Assembly (NCBI RefSeq): GCF_024721995.1
Contig: NZ_JANQBC010000001.1
Span: forward strand, 806,001-870,000
Direction: 5' to 3'
DNA: 64,000 nucleotides
Origin: Paenibacillus radicibacter
GTDB taxonomy: Bacteria > Bacillota > Bacilli > Paenibacillales > NBRC-103111
Below the pieces are notes generated by a model that was given only the letters and a program-made list of their open reading frames with translations, had not been told where the DNA came from and made no database searches. Both the position numbers and the translations under genes were made by a program. Positions 32,246 through 41,100 of the stretch are shown piece after piece (the first letter of the stretch is position 1; every line of letters starts with the position of its first letter).

Positions 32246-32695
32246 TCATTTGATTATTTTAGCCTCACCAATAATCCAGTTCGCAAGAATTCCTGTTCTA
32301 ATCAATTTACCCCGAATGGTAACTTTCTGATTTCGATTTAATTCAATTAGATCTTGCGTATCTGATTCAGAAAATTGTGCATAGAATGATATATTCTTGT
32401 TCACTACAACACGAACTTCCCCTTTCTCCACATTATCCACTTTCCCTGTCCACTCTACAGACTTACCTTTTAAGGAGTCCACTAGCATGTCGCGCTGTGC
32501 AGTAGTCTTACTTAAATAATAATTATGGAATTCATTTAGATCCATACTTACTAGATCATTTTCGCGTTTATACGCCTCAAAGGCTGCTGCTGCCCGAATC
32601 TCCTCTGCTTTGTCTTTTTCTGCATCATTTTTTAATTGATAGGCAAAAAAAACGATTAATGCAATTGGAATAAGCCATAATATTTTTTTCGACAA
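32246..32695 (-). CDS. Membrane-anchored OB-fold-like protein
   Basis: 149 residues from a TTG at 32695 with GGTGAG six bases upstream; the open frame upstream to 32761 has no start signal. A membrane helix near the start (KKILWLIPIALIVFFAYQL), a charged helix with a coiled-coil look (EKDKAEEIRAAAAFEAYKRE) and then a beta-barrel-like region: KGKSVEWTGKVDNVEKGEVR, ISFYAQFSE, QKVTIRGKLIR. The latter resembles tRNA_anti-like OB domains of secreted Bacillota proteins. Ligand unknown. Confidence 0.6.
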   Translation of the reverse strand: MSKKILWLIPIALIVFFAYQLKNDAEKDKAEEIRAAAAFEAYKRENDLVSMDLNEFHNYYLSKTTAQRDMLVDSLKGKSVEWTGKVDNVEKGEVRVVVNKNISFYAQFSESDTQDLIELNRNQKVTIRGKLIRTGILANWIIGEAKIIK

Positions 32696-32810
32696 TCCGA
32701 TCTCACCCCACATCATCCAATCTATACCATATGTGTCTATTATATAGACCCGCATATACAATGACTAGGTAAAAATATACAAGTTCGAAAAGTTTGTCGA
32801 ATCCACAATA

Positions 32811-32866
32811 TAAAAAAATAACGTACTACAACGCTCCATTAGAACGAAGTAATACGTTATTTTTAA
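32811..32866 (-). terminator. Terminator of the tRNA cluster
   Basis: AAAAAATAACGTA and TACGTTATTTTT arms with imperfect inner pairing; the T-run is on the minus strand, 11 bases past tRNA-Leu. Confidence 0.8.
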
Positions 32867-32876
32867 AAAATCAGTA

Positions 32877-32962
32877 TGCCGAGGACCGGAATCGAACCGG
32901 TACGGTAGTCACCTACCGCAGGATTTTAAGTCCTGTGCGTCTGCCAGTTCCGCCACCCCGGC
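32877..32962 (-). tRNA. tRNA-Leu (TAA anticodon)
   Basis: 86 bases with long variable arm. Acceptor GCCGGGG pairs with CCTCGGC (one G-U), the anticodon stem CAGGA/TCCTG carries the loop CTTAAAA with anticodon TAA, and the T arm CCGGTTCGATTCCGG is intact. CCA is not encoded. Confidence 0.93.
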
Positions 32963-33086
32963 TTGAGTTGAATCTAGTTAGTAAAGATCAACGAACTATA
33001 TTATAGCACAAAGTCTTTATTAATTCAAGCATTATTTCTAATTGCAATTGCTAGATTCAGAGAGTTACCTATGTAATAGATAAAAA

Positions 33087-33160
33087 TGGGCCCAGAGGGA
33101 CTCGAACCCCCGACCAATCGGTTATGAGCCGACCGCTCTAACCAACTGAGCTATGGGCCC
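33087..33160 (-). tRNA. tRNA with CAT anticodon, likely tRNA-Ile2 (lysidine type)
   Basis: 74 bases. Acceptor GGGCCCA pairs with TGGGCCC, the D arm and T arm (GGGGG-TTCGAGT-CCCTC region) are intact, and the anticodon loop is CTCATAA. CAT occurs in elongator Met and in Ile2. The CTCATAA loop with GGTCG variable region recalls Ile2 of Bacillus, so Ile is preferred, but Met cannot be excluded. Confidence 0.8.
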
Positions 33161-33193
33161 ACAATAATAGGCTTGGATCAAGCGTATGAAATT

Positions 33194-33270
33194 TGGTTGC
33201 GGGGGCAGGATTTGAACCTGCGGCCTTCGGGTTATGAGCCCGACGAGCTACCGAGCTGCTCCACCCCGCG
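33194..33270 (-). tRNA. Initiator tRNA-fMet (CAT)
   Basis: 77 bases including an encoded CCA. The first base pair is a C-A mismatch, and the anticodon stem ends in three G-C pairs (GGG/CCC) around CTCATAA. Both are hallmarks of initiator tRNA. Confidence 0.93.
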
Positions 33271-33300
33271 ACGTTACCGCCAACTTAGCGACAAGTAATA

Positions 33301-33329
33301 ATATAACAGATATTACACTACACAGTCAA
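33301..33329 (-). promoter_or_regulatory. Promoter of the tRNA cluster
   Basis: On the minus strand TTGACT, 17-base spacer, TTATAT, ending 30 bases before tRNA-fMet. It can drive fMet, Ile2 and Leu as one transcript. Confidence 0.78.
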
Positions 33330-33348
33330 GTTATTTTTTCAGGAAATA

Positions 33349-33513
33349 TTAATTACTGTAACGAACACCGAATCTACCCTTCCTCGATCTAAACACTTGC
33401 ACATCACGCGGACACTCATAACCATAGATCCACCAGTCTTCTTCCATTCGTTTTGCCAAACAGCCTGCTTGAAATTTACTATCATATAATTTAGCCCAGT
33501 AAACCCAGTTCAT
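33349..33513 (-). CDS. 54-residue aromatic- and Cys-containing protein of unknown function
   Basis: ATG at 33513 preceded by GGAG eight bases away. The sequence NWVYWAKLYDSKFQAGC then RMEEDWWIYGYECPRDVQVF and RSRKGRFGVRYSN is rich in Trp, Tyr and Arg with two cysteines, and is too long and too well started to be a chance frame. It is transcribed toward the tRNA cluster. The family was not recognised. Confidence 0.45.
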   Translation of the reverse strand: MNWVYWAKLYDSKFQAGCLAKRMEEDWWIYGYECPRDVQVFRSRKGRFGVRYSN

Positions 33514-33610
33514 GCATATCACTCCATAACTTGATGTTCGTTAATGAGTAGTTTAACCCAAACTGCATCAAATTAATGAAACATATGCCATAATAAATGC
33601 ACATGACAAA

Positions 33611-33639
33611 TTGTTGAATATAACAAAATTCGGTATAAT
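33611..33639 (+). promoter_or_regulatory. Promoter of the dipeptidase gene
   Basis: TTGTTG at 33611-33616, a 17-base spacer and TATAAT at 33634-33639, about 50 bases before the start codon. Confidence 0.72.
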
Positions 33640-33691
33640 GGCGATGATAGGAATTAACCGTTAGATTTGAAGTTTAAAGGAGATCATTAGA

Positions 33692-35068
33692 ATGGACGCA
33701 ATTTTATCTTATTTTAAAGAGCATGAATCACGCTTTCTTGAAGAACTTAAACAATATTTGCGCATTCCAAGCGTAAGTGCGCTTTCTGCGCATCAATCGG
33801 ATATGCACGCTTGTGCGAAATGGACGGCTGATTCTTTGCGTGCTGCAGGTATGGAGAATGTTGAAGTCATCGAAACAGCAGGTCACCCGATTGTGTACGC
33901 AGACTGGCTTCATGCCGAAGGCAAACCAACTATTCTCGTATATGGTCATTATGATGTGCAACCTGCTGAACCACTAGATTTATGGAAATCCGAACCATTC
34001 GAGCCGGAAATCCGTGACGGTAAAATCTATGCTCGTGGGGCAACTGACGATAAAGGGCAGCTCTTCATTCACGCTAAAGTTGTTGAGGCTTGGTTACATA
34101 CTTACGGTAAATTACCGGTAAATGTGAAGTTCTGTATCGAGGGTGAAGAGGAGATTACTTCCCCTAACCTACCTGCATTCCTCGAAGCAAATAAAGAGAA
34201 GCTTAGCTGTGACATCGTGCTGATCTCAGACGGTCCTATGATTGCTGATGGTCAGCCATCCATTGAGTATGGACTTCGCGGTGTAGCTGGACTTGAAATT
34301 CATGTTCAAGCCGCTAACGGTGATCTTCATTCTGGACTTTTTGGCGGTGGTGTTCCGAATGCCATTCATGCATTAACCGATCTACTCAGTTCCTTACATT
34401 CTGCTGATGGCAGTATCGCTGTAGAAGGTTTCTATGAAGGTATTGAACCCTTAAGTGATGAAGAACGTCACAATTTCAGTATGCAGCCTGTTGATGAGAA
34501 TCAAGTGAAAGAAAGTCTTGGACTAAAAGCACTCTATGGAGAAGAAGGCTACTCTTTTGTTGAACGCACGACAGCTCGCCCTACACTAGAAATTACTTCT
34601 GTAACTGGTGGCTTCCAAGGGGAGGGAATTAAACCAATCGTACCTTGTCAGGCATCCGCTAAAATCGCTTGCCGCCTTGTGCCACCTCAGAAGCCAGACG
34701 ATATTCTAGATAAGGTAGAACGTCATATTCATGAGCACTGCCCAACAGGCGTTACAGTAAGCGTTAAGAAAGTATTACGAGGCAATCCATATATGACACC
34801 AATTGATCACCCTGCTGTTCGTGCGGCATCAGATGCTTACGAGAAAGCATACGGCAAGCCTGCTATCTATGTACGTGGCGGTGGGTCCATTCCAATTGTT
34901 GAATCATTCTCTCGCTTGCTTGAAGCTTCTGTTGTCCTCATGGGCTTCGGCTTACCAGGTGAGAATCTACATGCACCCAACGAGAACTTTGATCTAGGCA
35001 ACTTTGCAAAAGGTCTTGAGACAACAAGCTATTACTTGCAAAATGTCGCAGAGCTAGAGTTAAAATAA
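33692..35068 (+). CDS. M20 family dipeptidase (CNDP-like)
   Basis: 458 residues, the usual length of the carnosinase-like group of zinc dipeptidases. Metal and active-site motifs appear in order: LVYGHYDVQPAEPLDLWKSE with the first His-x-Asp, GRGATDDKGQLF-like segment (ARGATDDKGQLFIH), FCIEGEEEITSPNL with the Glu pair, ISDGPMI with a metal Asp, and the C-terminal His in GLPGENLHAPNENFDL. The dimerisation domain spans about 190-350 (RGVAGLEIHVQAANGDLHSG). AAAGGAG precedes the ATG. It cleaves small peptides in the cytosol; the substrate range is unknown. Confidence 0.93.
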   Translation: MDAILSYFKEHESRFLEELKQYLRIPSVSALSAHQSDMHACAKWTADSLRAAGMENVEVIETAGHPIVYADWLHAEGKPTILVYGHYDVQPAEPLDLWKSEPFEPEIRDGKIYARGATDDKGQLFIHAKVVEAWLHTYGKLPVNVKFCIEGEEEITSPNLPAFLEANKEKLSCDIVLISDGPMIADGQPSIEYGLRGVAGLEIHVQAANGDLHSGLFGGGVPNAIHALTDLLSSLHSADGSIAVEGFYEGIEPLSDEERHNFSMQPVDENQVKESLGLKALYGEEGYSFVERTTARPTLEITSVTGGFQGEGIKPIVPCQASAKIACRLVPPQKPDDILDKVERHIHEHCPTGVTVSVKKVLRGNPYMTPIDHPAVRAASDAYEKAYGKPAIYVRGGGSIPIVESFSRLLEASVVLMGFGLPGENLHAPNENFDLGNFAKGLETTSYYLQNVAELELK

Positions 35069-35087
35069 ATTTGAGGAGGAGTCACAC

Positions 35088-35360
35088 ATGGTTATGCAGA
35101 TTATTACCGCGTTAATATTCGTGATCATGGTTATTGGTGTACCGCATCTAATTGGAAAATTGCCAGTAGCTCCGATTCAAAAAATTGCCCTTGTTGCCTG
35201 CTTCTTCGTCATTCTTGTCATCTTGGGCTATCAATTATTACAGATTGAATGGTTGTTCTTCTCGATGGTTATTTCATCCGTCATCGAAGCCTCCATTCGC
35301 TATTGGAAACAGCAAGGTCGCATTCAAACACCACAACCAGATGAACTTCCATCTGAATAA
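35088..35360 (+). CDS. Small three-helix membrane protein
   Basis: 90 residues with GAGGAG at ten bases from the ATG, 19 bases after the dipeptidase stop and likely co-transcribed. Three hydrophobic segments: IITALIFVIMVIGVPHLIG, IQKIALVACFFVILVILGY and WLFFSMVISSVIEASI, then a polar tail. The family was not recognised. Its terminator has been split by the island that begins 20 bases downstream. Confidence 0.62.
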   Translation: MVMQIITALIFVIMVIGVPHLIGKLPVAPIQKIALVACFFVILVILGYQLLQIEWLFFSMVISSVIEASIRYWKQQGRIQTPQPDELPSE

Positions 35361-35380
35361 TTGCACGAGAAAAGGCTTCC

Positions 35381-35388
35381 TATATGGG
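35381..35388 (+). repeat. Left target-site duplication of the IS4-bounded island
   Basis: TATATGGG, matching CATATGGG at 43764-43771 in seven of eight bases. It lies between the left half-hairpin AAAGGCTTCC and the left IS end. Confidence 0.65.
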
Positions 35389-35703
35389 AATGTCATTAAG
35401 TTAAGGCACAGAGTCTAAAGTCAAGAACAAGAGCAGGTTATCGAAAAGATAGCTCGCTCTTTTTTTGCGTGCGAAAAAGAAAAACAGAACTTGAAAAGCT
35501 GTTAGAAATGTGTGGCGAAGCCCCTTGATAAAACGCTGCCCTTTGAAACGGTTATGCAGCTCCTGATCTCCATGGGTGGTAACATCCTATATAAGGAACT
35601 CTTGGAATCGCAAGGCTATGACGTAAATTTGTTCAGCAGAGGAATAAAATCTTGCCGTCGGCTATTGGAATACAAATCCCATTTTTATTCTGCGTATATC
35701 TGA
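35389..35703 (+). pseudogene. IS4-family transposase remnant, left copy
   Basis: After the terminal repeat and a 42-base stretch shared with the right copy (to about 35440), a frame from 35512 encodes KPLDKTLPFETVMQLLISMG, GNILYKELLESQGYDV and a garbled LFSRGIKSCRRLLE. The first part matches IS4-family transposase N-termini. At GACGTAAA the copy jumps over bases retained in the right copy and soon ends; the catalytic DDE domain is missing. Confidence 0.75.
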
Positions 35704-35980
35704 AAGCTCATTCTCCCCGACCGCCGATAAATCCCTGTATTCATAAGCGCTCGGCTTAACGGATGGCGTTAATGACGGAAAGGTCGTTTTTGACGGCAAT
35801 GTCGCGCTTTTCAAGCTTCCGCTCAACGCAAACATCACTTAACCGCAACGAACTCGCCCTCGTTTATGTAGGTGGACACTCCGCGTCGATTCCCGCACGC
35901 TGAAGCTGACCTCCCTATAAAGTCCGAGTGTGACCACCTTAAAGTGTCCATCGCTCGAGTTTTATTTACTTGGATATACA
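35704..35980. other. Degenerate stretch between IS remnant and BlaR1-like gene
   Basis: Contains pieces of frame such as LTDGVNDGKVVFDGNVALF and ELALVYVGGHSASIPAR ending in a stop, on the plus strand in shifted frames. They look like the tail of a lost gene but no family was recognised. Confidence 0.35.
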
Positions 35981-37432
35981 TTAGATGGTGTTACTGATTT
36001 CATAATTGGGCAGACTGTTTAAACGATCGATCAGTTGCCTCAGGCTTGTTTCGTCTGCGGCATAATGCCGGACATCCTCTCCAAGCACTTTGTCGACCTG
36101 TTCTCTTGTGAACGTAAACCTATAAGCTACCCCATCATTTGGACCCGTGTTGTCAACAATCGAAGTGGTAATACTATCGACGTTATCAATCAGGCTTAAG
36201 AGCAGAATGGAATTATGATAAAAAGATTCGACGCTCATTGCCCCCTCTTTTAACACATCAGTAGAGTCATTCATTATATAATTGATGATCAATCCATAAG
36301 GCTGAGCCTTCGTTTGAAGTTCAATCCCTTTACCTTCAAAACCTATTGGCTTGGGCATTCCACTGATGAGACCGCCTACCTTTGCATGGTTACCCACATA
36401 AAGTGTTTTGTTCTCCATAATTTTATCCATATTAAATCCGGAATAGGATGGCTGCGATGATTGCTGTAAAGGCTTAGGATTGGCTGTACATCCTATAACC
36501 AAGGCTGCAATAATGAACATAGAGCATGCAACCATCCAAGAAGAGGGCTGACGATAAGTGAGAATATTTTTTATTCTTGCCTTAACATTACTCTCACCAA
36601 AGGCAAGCGGACTACCGGTTGGTAACCCGCTTTTGCTTACTGAAAGAGATAGCAAGGTTGTTGAGTAGCTTGCTTTAATCTGGTCCCCCATTTTGCCCAC
36701 GACACGCTCATCGCAAGACATTTCCATATCTTTACTCATGAGCGCATAAGACAGCCACATAAGCGGATTAAACCAATGGACGATAAGCATCATAAATGCA
36801 AAAGGTTTTATCAGATAATCTCGTCTTATGATATGAGTTTGCTCATGCAGTAAAATGTAAGATAGCTCATGCTCACTCAGGCCGGTCGGAATGTATATTT
36901 TCGGCTTCAGAAAACCACAGACAAAAGGTGTGGCAATCTGGTCAGTCTCAAAAATATTATCCTTAACGAGGGTCGCCGTTCGGATTCTGGCCAACAATTT
37001 CAAGTACGAAGTAACGCTGTAAAGAAGGAGAATGGCTGCGCCCGTGATCCAGACTATACATCCGATCCACATGATGAGTTGCATAGGATTTGTGCTTGCC
37101 ATCGGGGCAGCAGCTGGAAGAGATGAATTTACAAAGCTGCTTATCCCTCTAATACCAGCGTCTACAACAGGATTTTTCAGCATCCCCATATCCTGCGGCA
37201 CAAACTCCATGATGCCTGTGCCAGATTTGGCCTGGGGCTGTACCAGTCGTAATAGACTGAGACTTGAAGTGAAACTACCGGGTATTACGAGTCTGATGGC
37301 TACGACCGACCATAAGATATAGGAGAATATTTTAGGAGCGCGCCTCAAAAGTAATCTCGCGATGATAACCGCAAGTGCAACATAGCTTGCCGTAATGCTC
37401 ATATTTAAAATAATAAGAAACAGTTTCGTCAT
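35981..37432 (-). CDS. BlaR1/MecR1-like M56 metallopeptidase sensor with DUF4825-like tail
   Basis: 483 residues. Four membrane helices bracket an M56 zinc peptidase domain: YILLHEQTHIIRRDYLI holds the HEQTH metal site (His 196 and His 200), and MSKDMEMSCDERVVGKMG the third ligand region. The extracytoplasmic C-terminal part after about 320 has no penicillin-binding serine motif, so it is not a beta-lactam sensor in the classical sense. It resembles DUF4825 (YVGNHAKVGGLISGMPKP, GIELQTKAQPYGLIINYI). In BlaR1 systems the peptidase inactivates the BlaI repressor when a signal is sensed. The start overlaps the regulator gene by four bases. Confidence 0.85.
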   Translation of the reverse strand: MTKLFLIILNMSITASYVALAVIIARLLLRRAPKIFSYILWSVVAIRLVIPGSFTSSLSLLRLVQPQAKSGTGIMEFVPQDMGMLKNPVVDAGIRGISSFVNSSLPAAAPMASTNPMQLIMWIGCIVWITGAAILLLYSVTSYLKLLARIRTATLVKDNIFETDQIATPFVCGFLKPKIYIPTGLSEHELSYILLHEQTHIIRRDYLIKPFAFMMLIVHWFNPLMWLSYALMSKDMEMSCDERVVGKMGDQIKASYSTTLLSLSVSKSGLPTGSPLAFGESNVKARIKNILTYRQPSSWMVACSMFIIAALVIGCTANPKPLQQSSQPSYSGFNMDKIMENKTLYVGNHAKVGGLISGMPKPIGFEGKGIELQTKAQPYGLIINYIMNDSTDVLKEGAMSVESFYHNSILLLSLIDNVDSITTSIVDNTGPNDGVAYRFTFTREQVDKVLGEDVRHYAADETSLRQLIDRLNSLPNYEISNTI

Positions 37433-37788
37433 CTAGTTGCCTCCTCAATAATACGCTTCAACTCCTCAGCTTCCTCCTCAGACAGTTTCTTTTCACCTAG
37501 AAAAGCGGTTAAAAACTGCGGCAAAGACCCATTGAATGCTTTTTCAATAACCGTCTGACTTTCGTATTTCTGCGCATCTGTTTTTTTAACAATGGCAGTG
37601 ACTGTTGCCTCCTCGTTCCTAAGGATTCCCCGCTCACACAGCTTTCTTAAAACTGTATAGGTCGTGGACTTCTTCCAGCCAAGCTTTGTCTGGCTTAGCT
37701 TTACAAGTTCTGTAGAATTAATGGGTTCATTATCCCAAATCAAACATGCAAATTTGTATTCGGCATCGAACAATTTGTACGGTTCCAT
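37429..37788 (-). CDS. BlaI/MecI/CopY family repressor
   Basis: 119 residues from the ATG at 37788 with GGGGGCGATC upstream; a longer frame runs through the operators and is rejected. Winged-helix residues LFDAEYKFACLIWDNEPINS, ELVKLSQTKLGWKKSTTYTV and LRKLCERGILRNEEATVTAI match the family, with a C-terminal dimerisation helix (LTAFLGEKKLSEEEAEELKR). It represses its own operon and is cleaved through the adjacent peptidase-sensor. No beta-lactamase or copper gene is adjacent, so other targets may lie elsewhere. Confidence 0.9.
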   Translation of the reverse strand: MEPYKLFDAEYKFACLIWDNEPINSTELVKLSQTKLGWKKSTTYTVLRKLCERGILRNEEATVTAIVKKTDAQKYESQTVIEKAFNGSLPQFLTAFLGEKKLSEEEAEELKRIIEEATR

Positions 37789-37814
37789 TCTGATCGCCCC
37801 CTTGATCTTGATGA

Positions 37815-37872
37815 GTTTATTGCAGTAAACCCTTTCAACAATTAGTTTATTGTAGTAAACCTCACTTGTCAA
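37815..37872 (-). promoter_or_regulatory. Promoter with two BlaI-type operators
   Basis: Minus strand: TTGACA (37867-37872), a 17-base spacer, TAAACT (37844-37849). Two 16-base palindromes, GTTTACTACAATAAAC (37845-37860) and GTTTACTGCAATAAAC (37815-37830), start exactly 30 bases apart, about three helix turns. One covers the spacer and the -10 box, the other lies just downstream, as expected for autorepression. Confidence 0.82.
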
Positions 37873-37911
37873 GAGTCGGATACATAGTTATTGAATACTA
37901 ATAGAAAGCAA

Positions 37912-37957
37912 AAATCCACAACCTCATACGGTTGTGGATTTACATGGTGGAGGCGAG
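37912..37957 (-). other. tRNA-like CCA end followed by a hairpin
   Basis: On the minus strand CTCGCCTCCACCA is followed within a few bases by AAATCCACAACC/GGTTGTGGATTT and TTTT. This is how the 3' end of a tRNA or tmRNA and its terminator look, but the sequence upstream lacks a proper T arm. It may be a relic or an accident. Confidence 0.3.
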
Positions 37958-38117
37958 CCGTGGCTGTGCAAAACCACAATTCGCCGACACGCGATGCTAA
38001 GAAAGCATGGGAATATGACTTAAAAAACCTAACGTCAATAACGTCCATCAACGCTACTGACTGACATTTCGATCACTTATGACTACGAAACATCCTTTAT
38101 TCATGGTCTATCCTCTG

Positions 38118-41100
38118 TTACTCGGATAGAAAATTCAATAACCGATACAGGAACACAGCTGTTTCAGCACGGGTAGTATTGTTTTGTGGATGTATCATTC
38201 CCCCATCACCTTGAATCAGACCCTGCTCGATCATGGCCGCAATACTGCCTGCTGCATAATCGGATACTTTGTCTGCATCCTTAAAGCCTTCAAACGCTGT
38301 GAGATCTCCTGTGATCTCCTTCGCTTTCGTTGCCTTCAACGCCCGCGCTACCATCACCATCATGTCTTGTCGTGTAATATTGTCTTTCGGTGCGAATTTA
38401 TCACCATCCACGCCAATAACGATACCTAACTGCTTCGCGATTAATACAGCCTCATAATAATAATCTTGCGCTTGAACATCTGTGAATGCAGCACTCGCTT
38501 CCGACTTCAAATCAAGTGCTCTCACCAGCATGAGGATAAAGTCTGCCCGGCTCACCTGTTCAGCTGGACTGAATGTTGTCGCCGATGTTCCTTTCACGAC
38601 ACCTAAGGCAGCTAATTTCTCCACTGCTTCCTGTGCCCATGCGGTCTTATCGAGATCTGCGAACTGCGCTGCAGATTGATCGTAGAATACCGCATACATG
38701 CCTGCGTGATCGGTTTGGATTCGAATTCCCTTGCTAGCATCGGAATAAGCTGCTCCCGCAATCACAGCAGCCGCACCTTGATTGTTAATCGACAACATTC
38801 CGATTCTCGAAACTGTTTCTTGGTTAGGGCGTACGTATGGAATGATGATGGTCACAGGCGCCTTCTCATTCTTCCACGCGACTGACTTACCATCCATCTT
38901 TGCCTCTAGCACGACGAACGGTCTGTTGCCGACTTGAGCTTGCGCCGCTTTGTTTAGTAATTTGCGATCTCCTTCACCAAGGATAAAGCGCACCTGCTTA
39001 CCAAGCTCTGCCGATTTCGTGAACATCTGACCCGAAAGGACAATGATTGCTTTCGGCGTACTGACCTCAATCAACAGGTTCGGATAGCTAGAAAAGAACG
39101 ATGCTGGAAGATCCAGCGCATAATTCGCTGCATTACCGTTGTTCTTCAGCTCAATCTTAACTTTCAGCTTGCCATCTTGATTGGCTTTCGCTTGCGACAT
39201 CGCTTTCCGCATTTCATACTCACCTATCGCACCGACTGCCGTTTTTCCATCGGATTCGAGCTTAGAGCTCATTATGACTTTCACTGAACCATCCGCTTGC
39301 GGCTGGATTCCATCAGGATTTGGAGCTCCAACGATCTGAACTCCGTCACCTTCGCTGCTTCCAGGGCCACTGTGGCCTTCGTCAGTGCTTGCTTTCTTGT
39401 AATCAAAGGTCACTTTCTCATGCTCATTCATACCATCCGTGGATAGATACGCTACGTAGGTTCCTTCTACATCACCCATAAGTGTGAATGTAAATTGGAA
39501 ACTTCCCGTTTCTGTACTTTTCGTCTGAGCTTCGTAATGAACCGCGCCTTTCGGATCCAATACTTTCAAATTCACTTTTGCAAGGTCGCCATTCATCACT
39601 AATCCGGCTAGCGTTACTTTTTTCACTGCCGCGTCAACCGTTGCTTGCAGACCATCAATGGCTTTCACGTCCACGGCTCCGGAGAGGTTATAGATACCAA
39701 ATTCGTAGATAGAATACCCATAATCGGTAGCTCTGCTAATTCCTTGGAGTTTGATGTATCTCGCTTTGACCGGGTTGAACTGAACGGTTTCTTTACCATC
39801 ATGCGCCGTAATGGTTTCGTCATTTGGTATGACATTGGTCCACTTCTGCTTGTCGTCAGATACAAGAAGTTTGTATTTATCGGCACGAGCATATTCCCAA
39901 TCGATTCGAACCGTATCCATCGATGTTGGCTCACCGAGATCAACCTGGAACCAGGTATTATCCACAATCTCACTCGACCATCTCGAAGCAGGGAATCCAT
40001 CGATGGCTTTTGCTGGTGTGTAATCGGGATTGTTGCCTTCGGTTGACGAAGCTTCTACCGCTTTATTCTGCGCCAAATTGCCTGTGAGATAATAGACGCT
40101 TTCCTTAAGCGTGTTGAACGCCTCATCTTTCATCGTGCCCGCTTCCTTGAATTCATCCAACTTTGCGTTAAAGCCTCTTAGATATTTAGCTACTTGCACC
40201 GGATCTTTTCCTTCGAAGCGCTTCATCATTTCCAGATAGTTGCTTAAGGAAGGCGCTACAGCAGCATTCGTAAACTGTTTATCTTGATCAAAACGATCGA
40301 CTAACGCTTTGATTCCGGATGCATTGGTTGTTGCTTCAATTACATAGGATGTTTTCTTCAATTTGCCCCCTGTTGCAGTAATAACCAGCTCATGTTTGCC
40401 GAGCTTGCCCGCTAGAGAAACGACATCGCCTGCAGTATACACCTTTCCATCAAACTTTGCCGTTACTTTCGTCAGTCCATCATCCTGTTTTAATTTCCAT
40501 GTAAACGAAACGGATTGGCTGTCCGGCAGGGTTTCACCGCTTTGGAACGGCTTTCCGTTCATTTGAACTTCCAACTCTGAAGGCAATGCATTGTTGATTT
40601 TGTAGTCACCTTTCACGAACTGATACAGCCAATCATATAGAACTCGTGTGGCAGGGTCCTTACTCACCGCACTATCATAGACGGCATTATTCCCTTGGTA
40701 GTAGGATTTGAAGCCCTCTTTCATCAGCCCCGTTGCAGCACCGCTGTTCAGATAATCAATGTACCGCTCACGGAACACGCCATCCTTCAGCATCCGATCA
40801 TCGAACTCGAGTTCATTGGACATTCCATACTGCTTCGCGAGGTTCGCTGCATCTTCCAAGCGCTCATAGTCTGTCGGCTCGAAGAAGTAATTAGGTTGGA
40901 TCGTGACCGCATCAAACCCAACATCTTTCCACATGTAGCTCTTGTATGCGAAGAAGTGCGGAATCCAGAAAAACTTTAAGTTCATATTAGCAATCTTCAT
41001 GTCATGCACACTCTGACTCACGGAACGAAGCAAATCCGGTCCTGTCGAGCTTGTGCTGATTTGTTCTTCCAGCCAGTACATGCCCACAAGCTCAAGATTA

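Noticed and set aside
37869-38051. 60-codon minus-strand frame upstream of the BlaI-like gene
   Set aside because: It runs through the hairpin and CCA-like end, and lacks a ribosome site.
39645-40046. Open frames opposite the S-layer protein gene
   Set aside because: They lie fully within the real gene, have no ribosome sites and no family resemblance.
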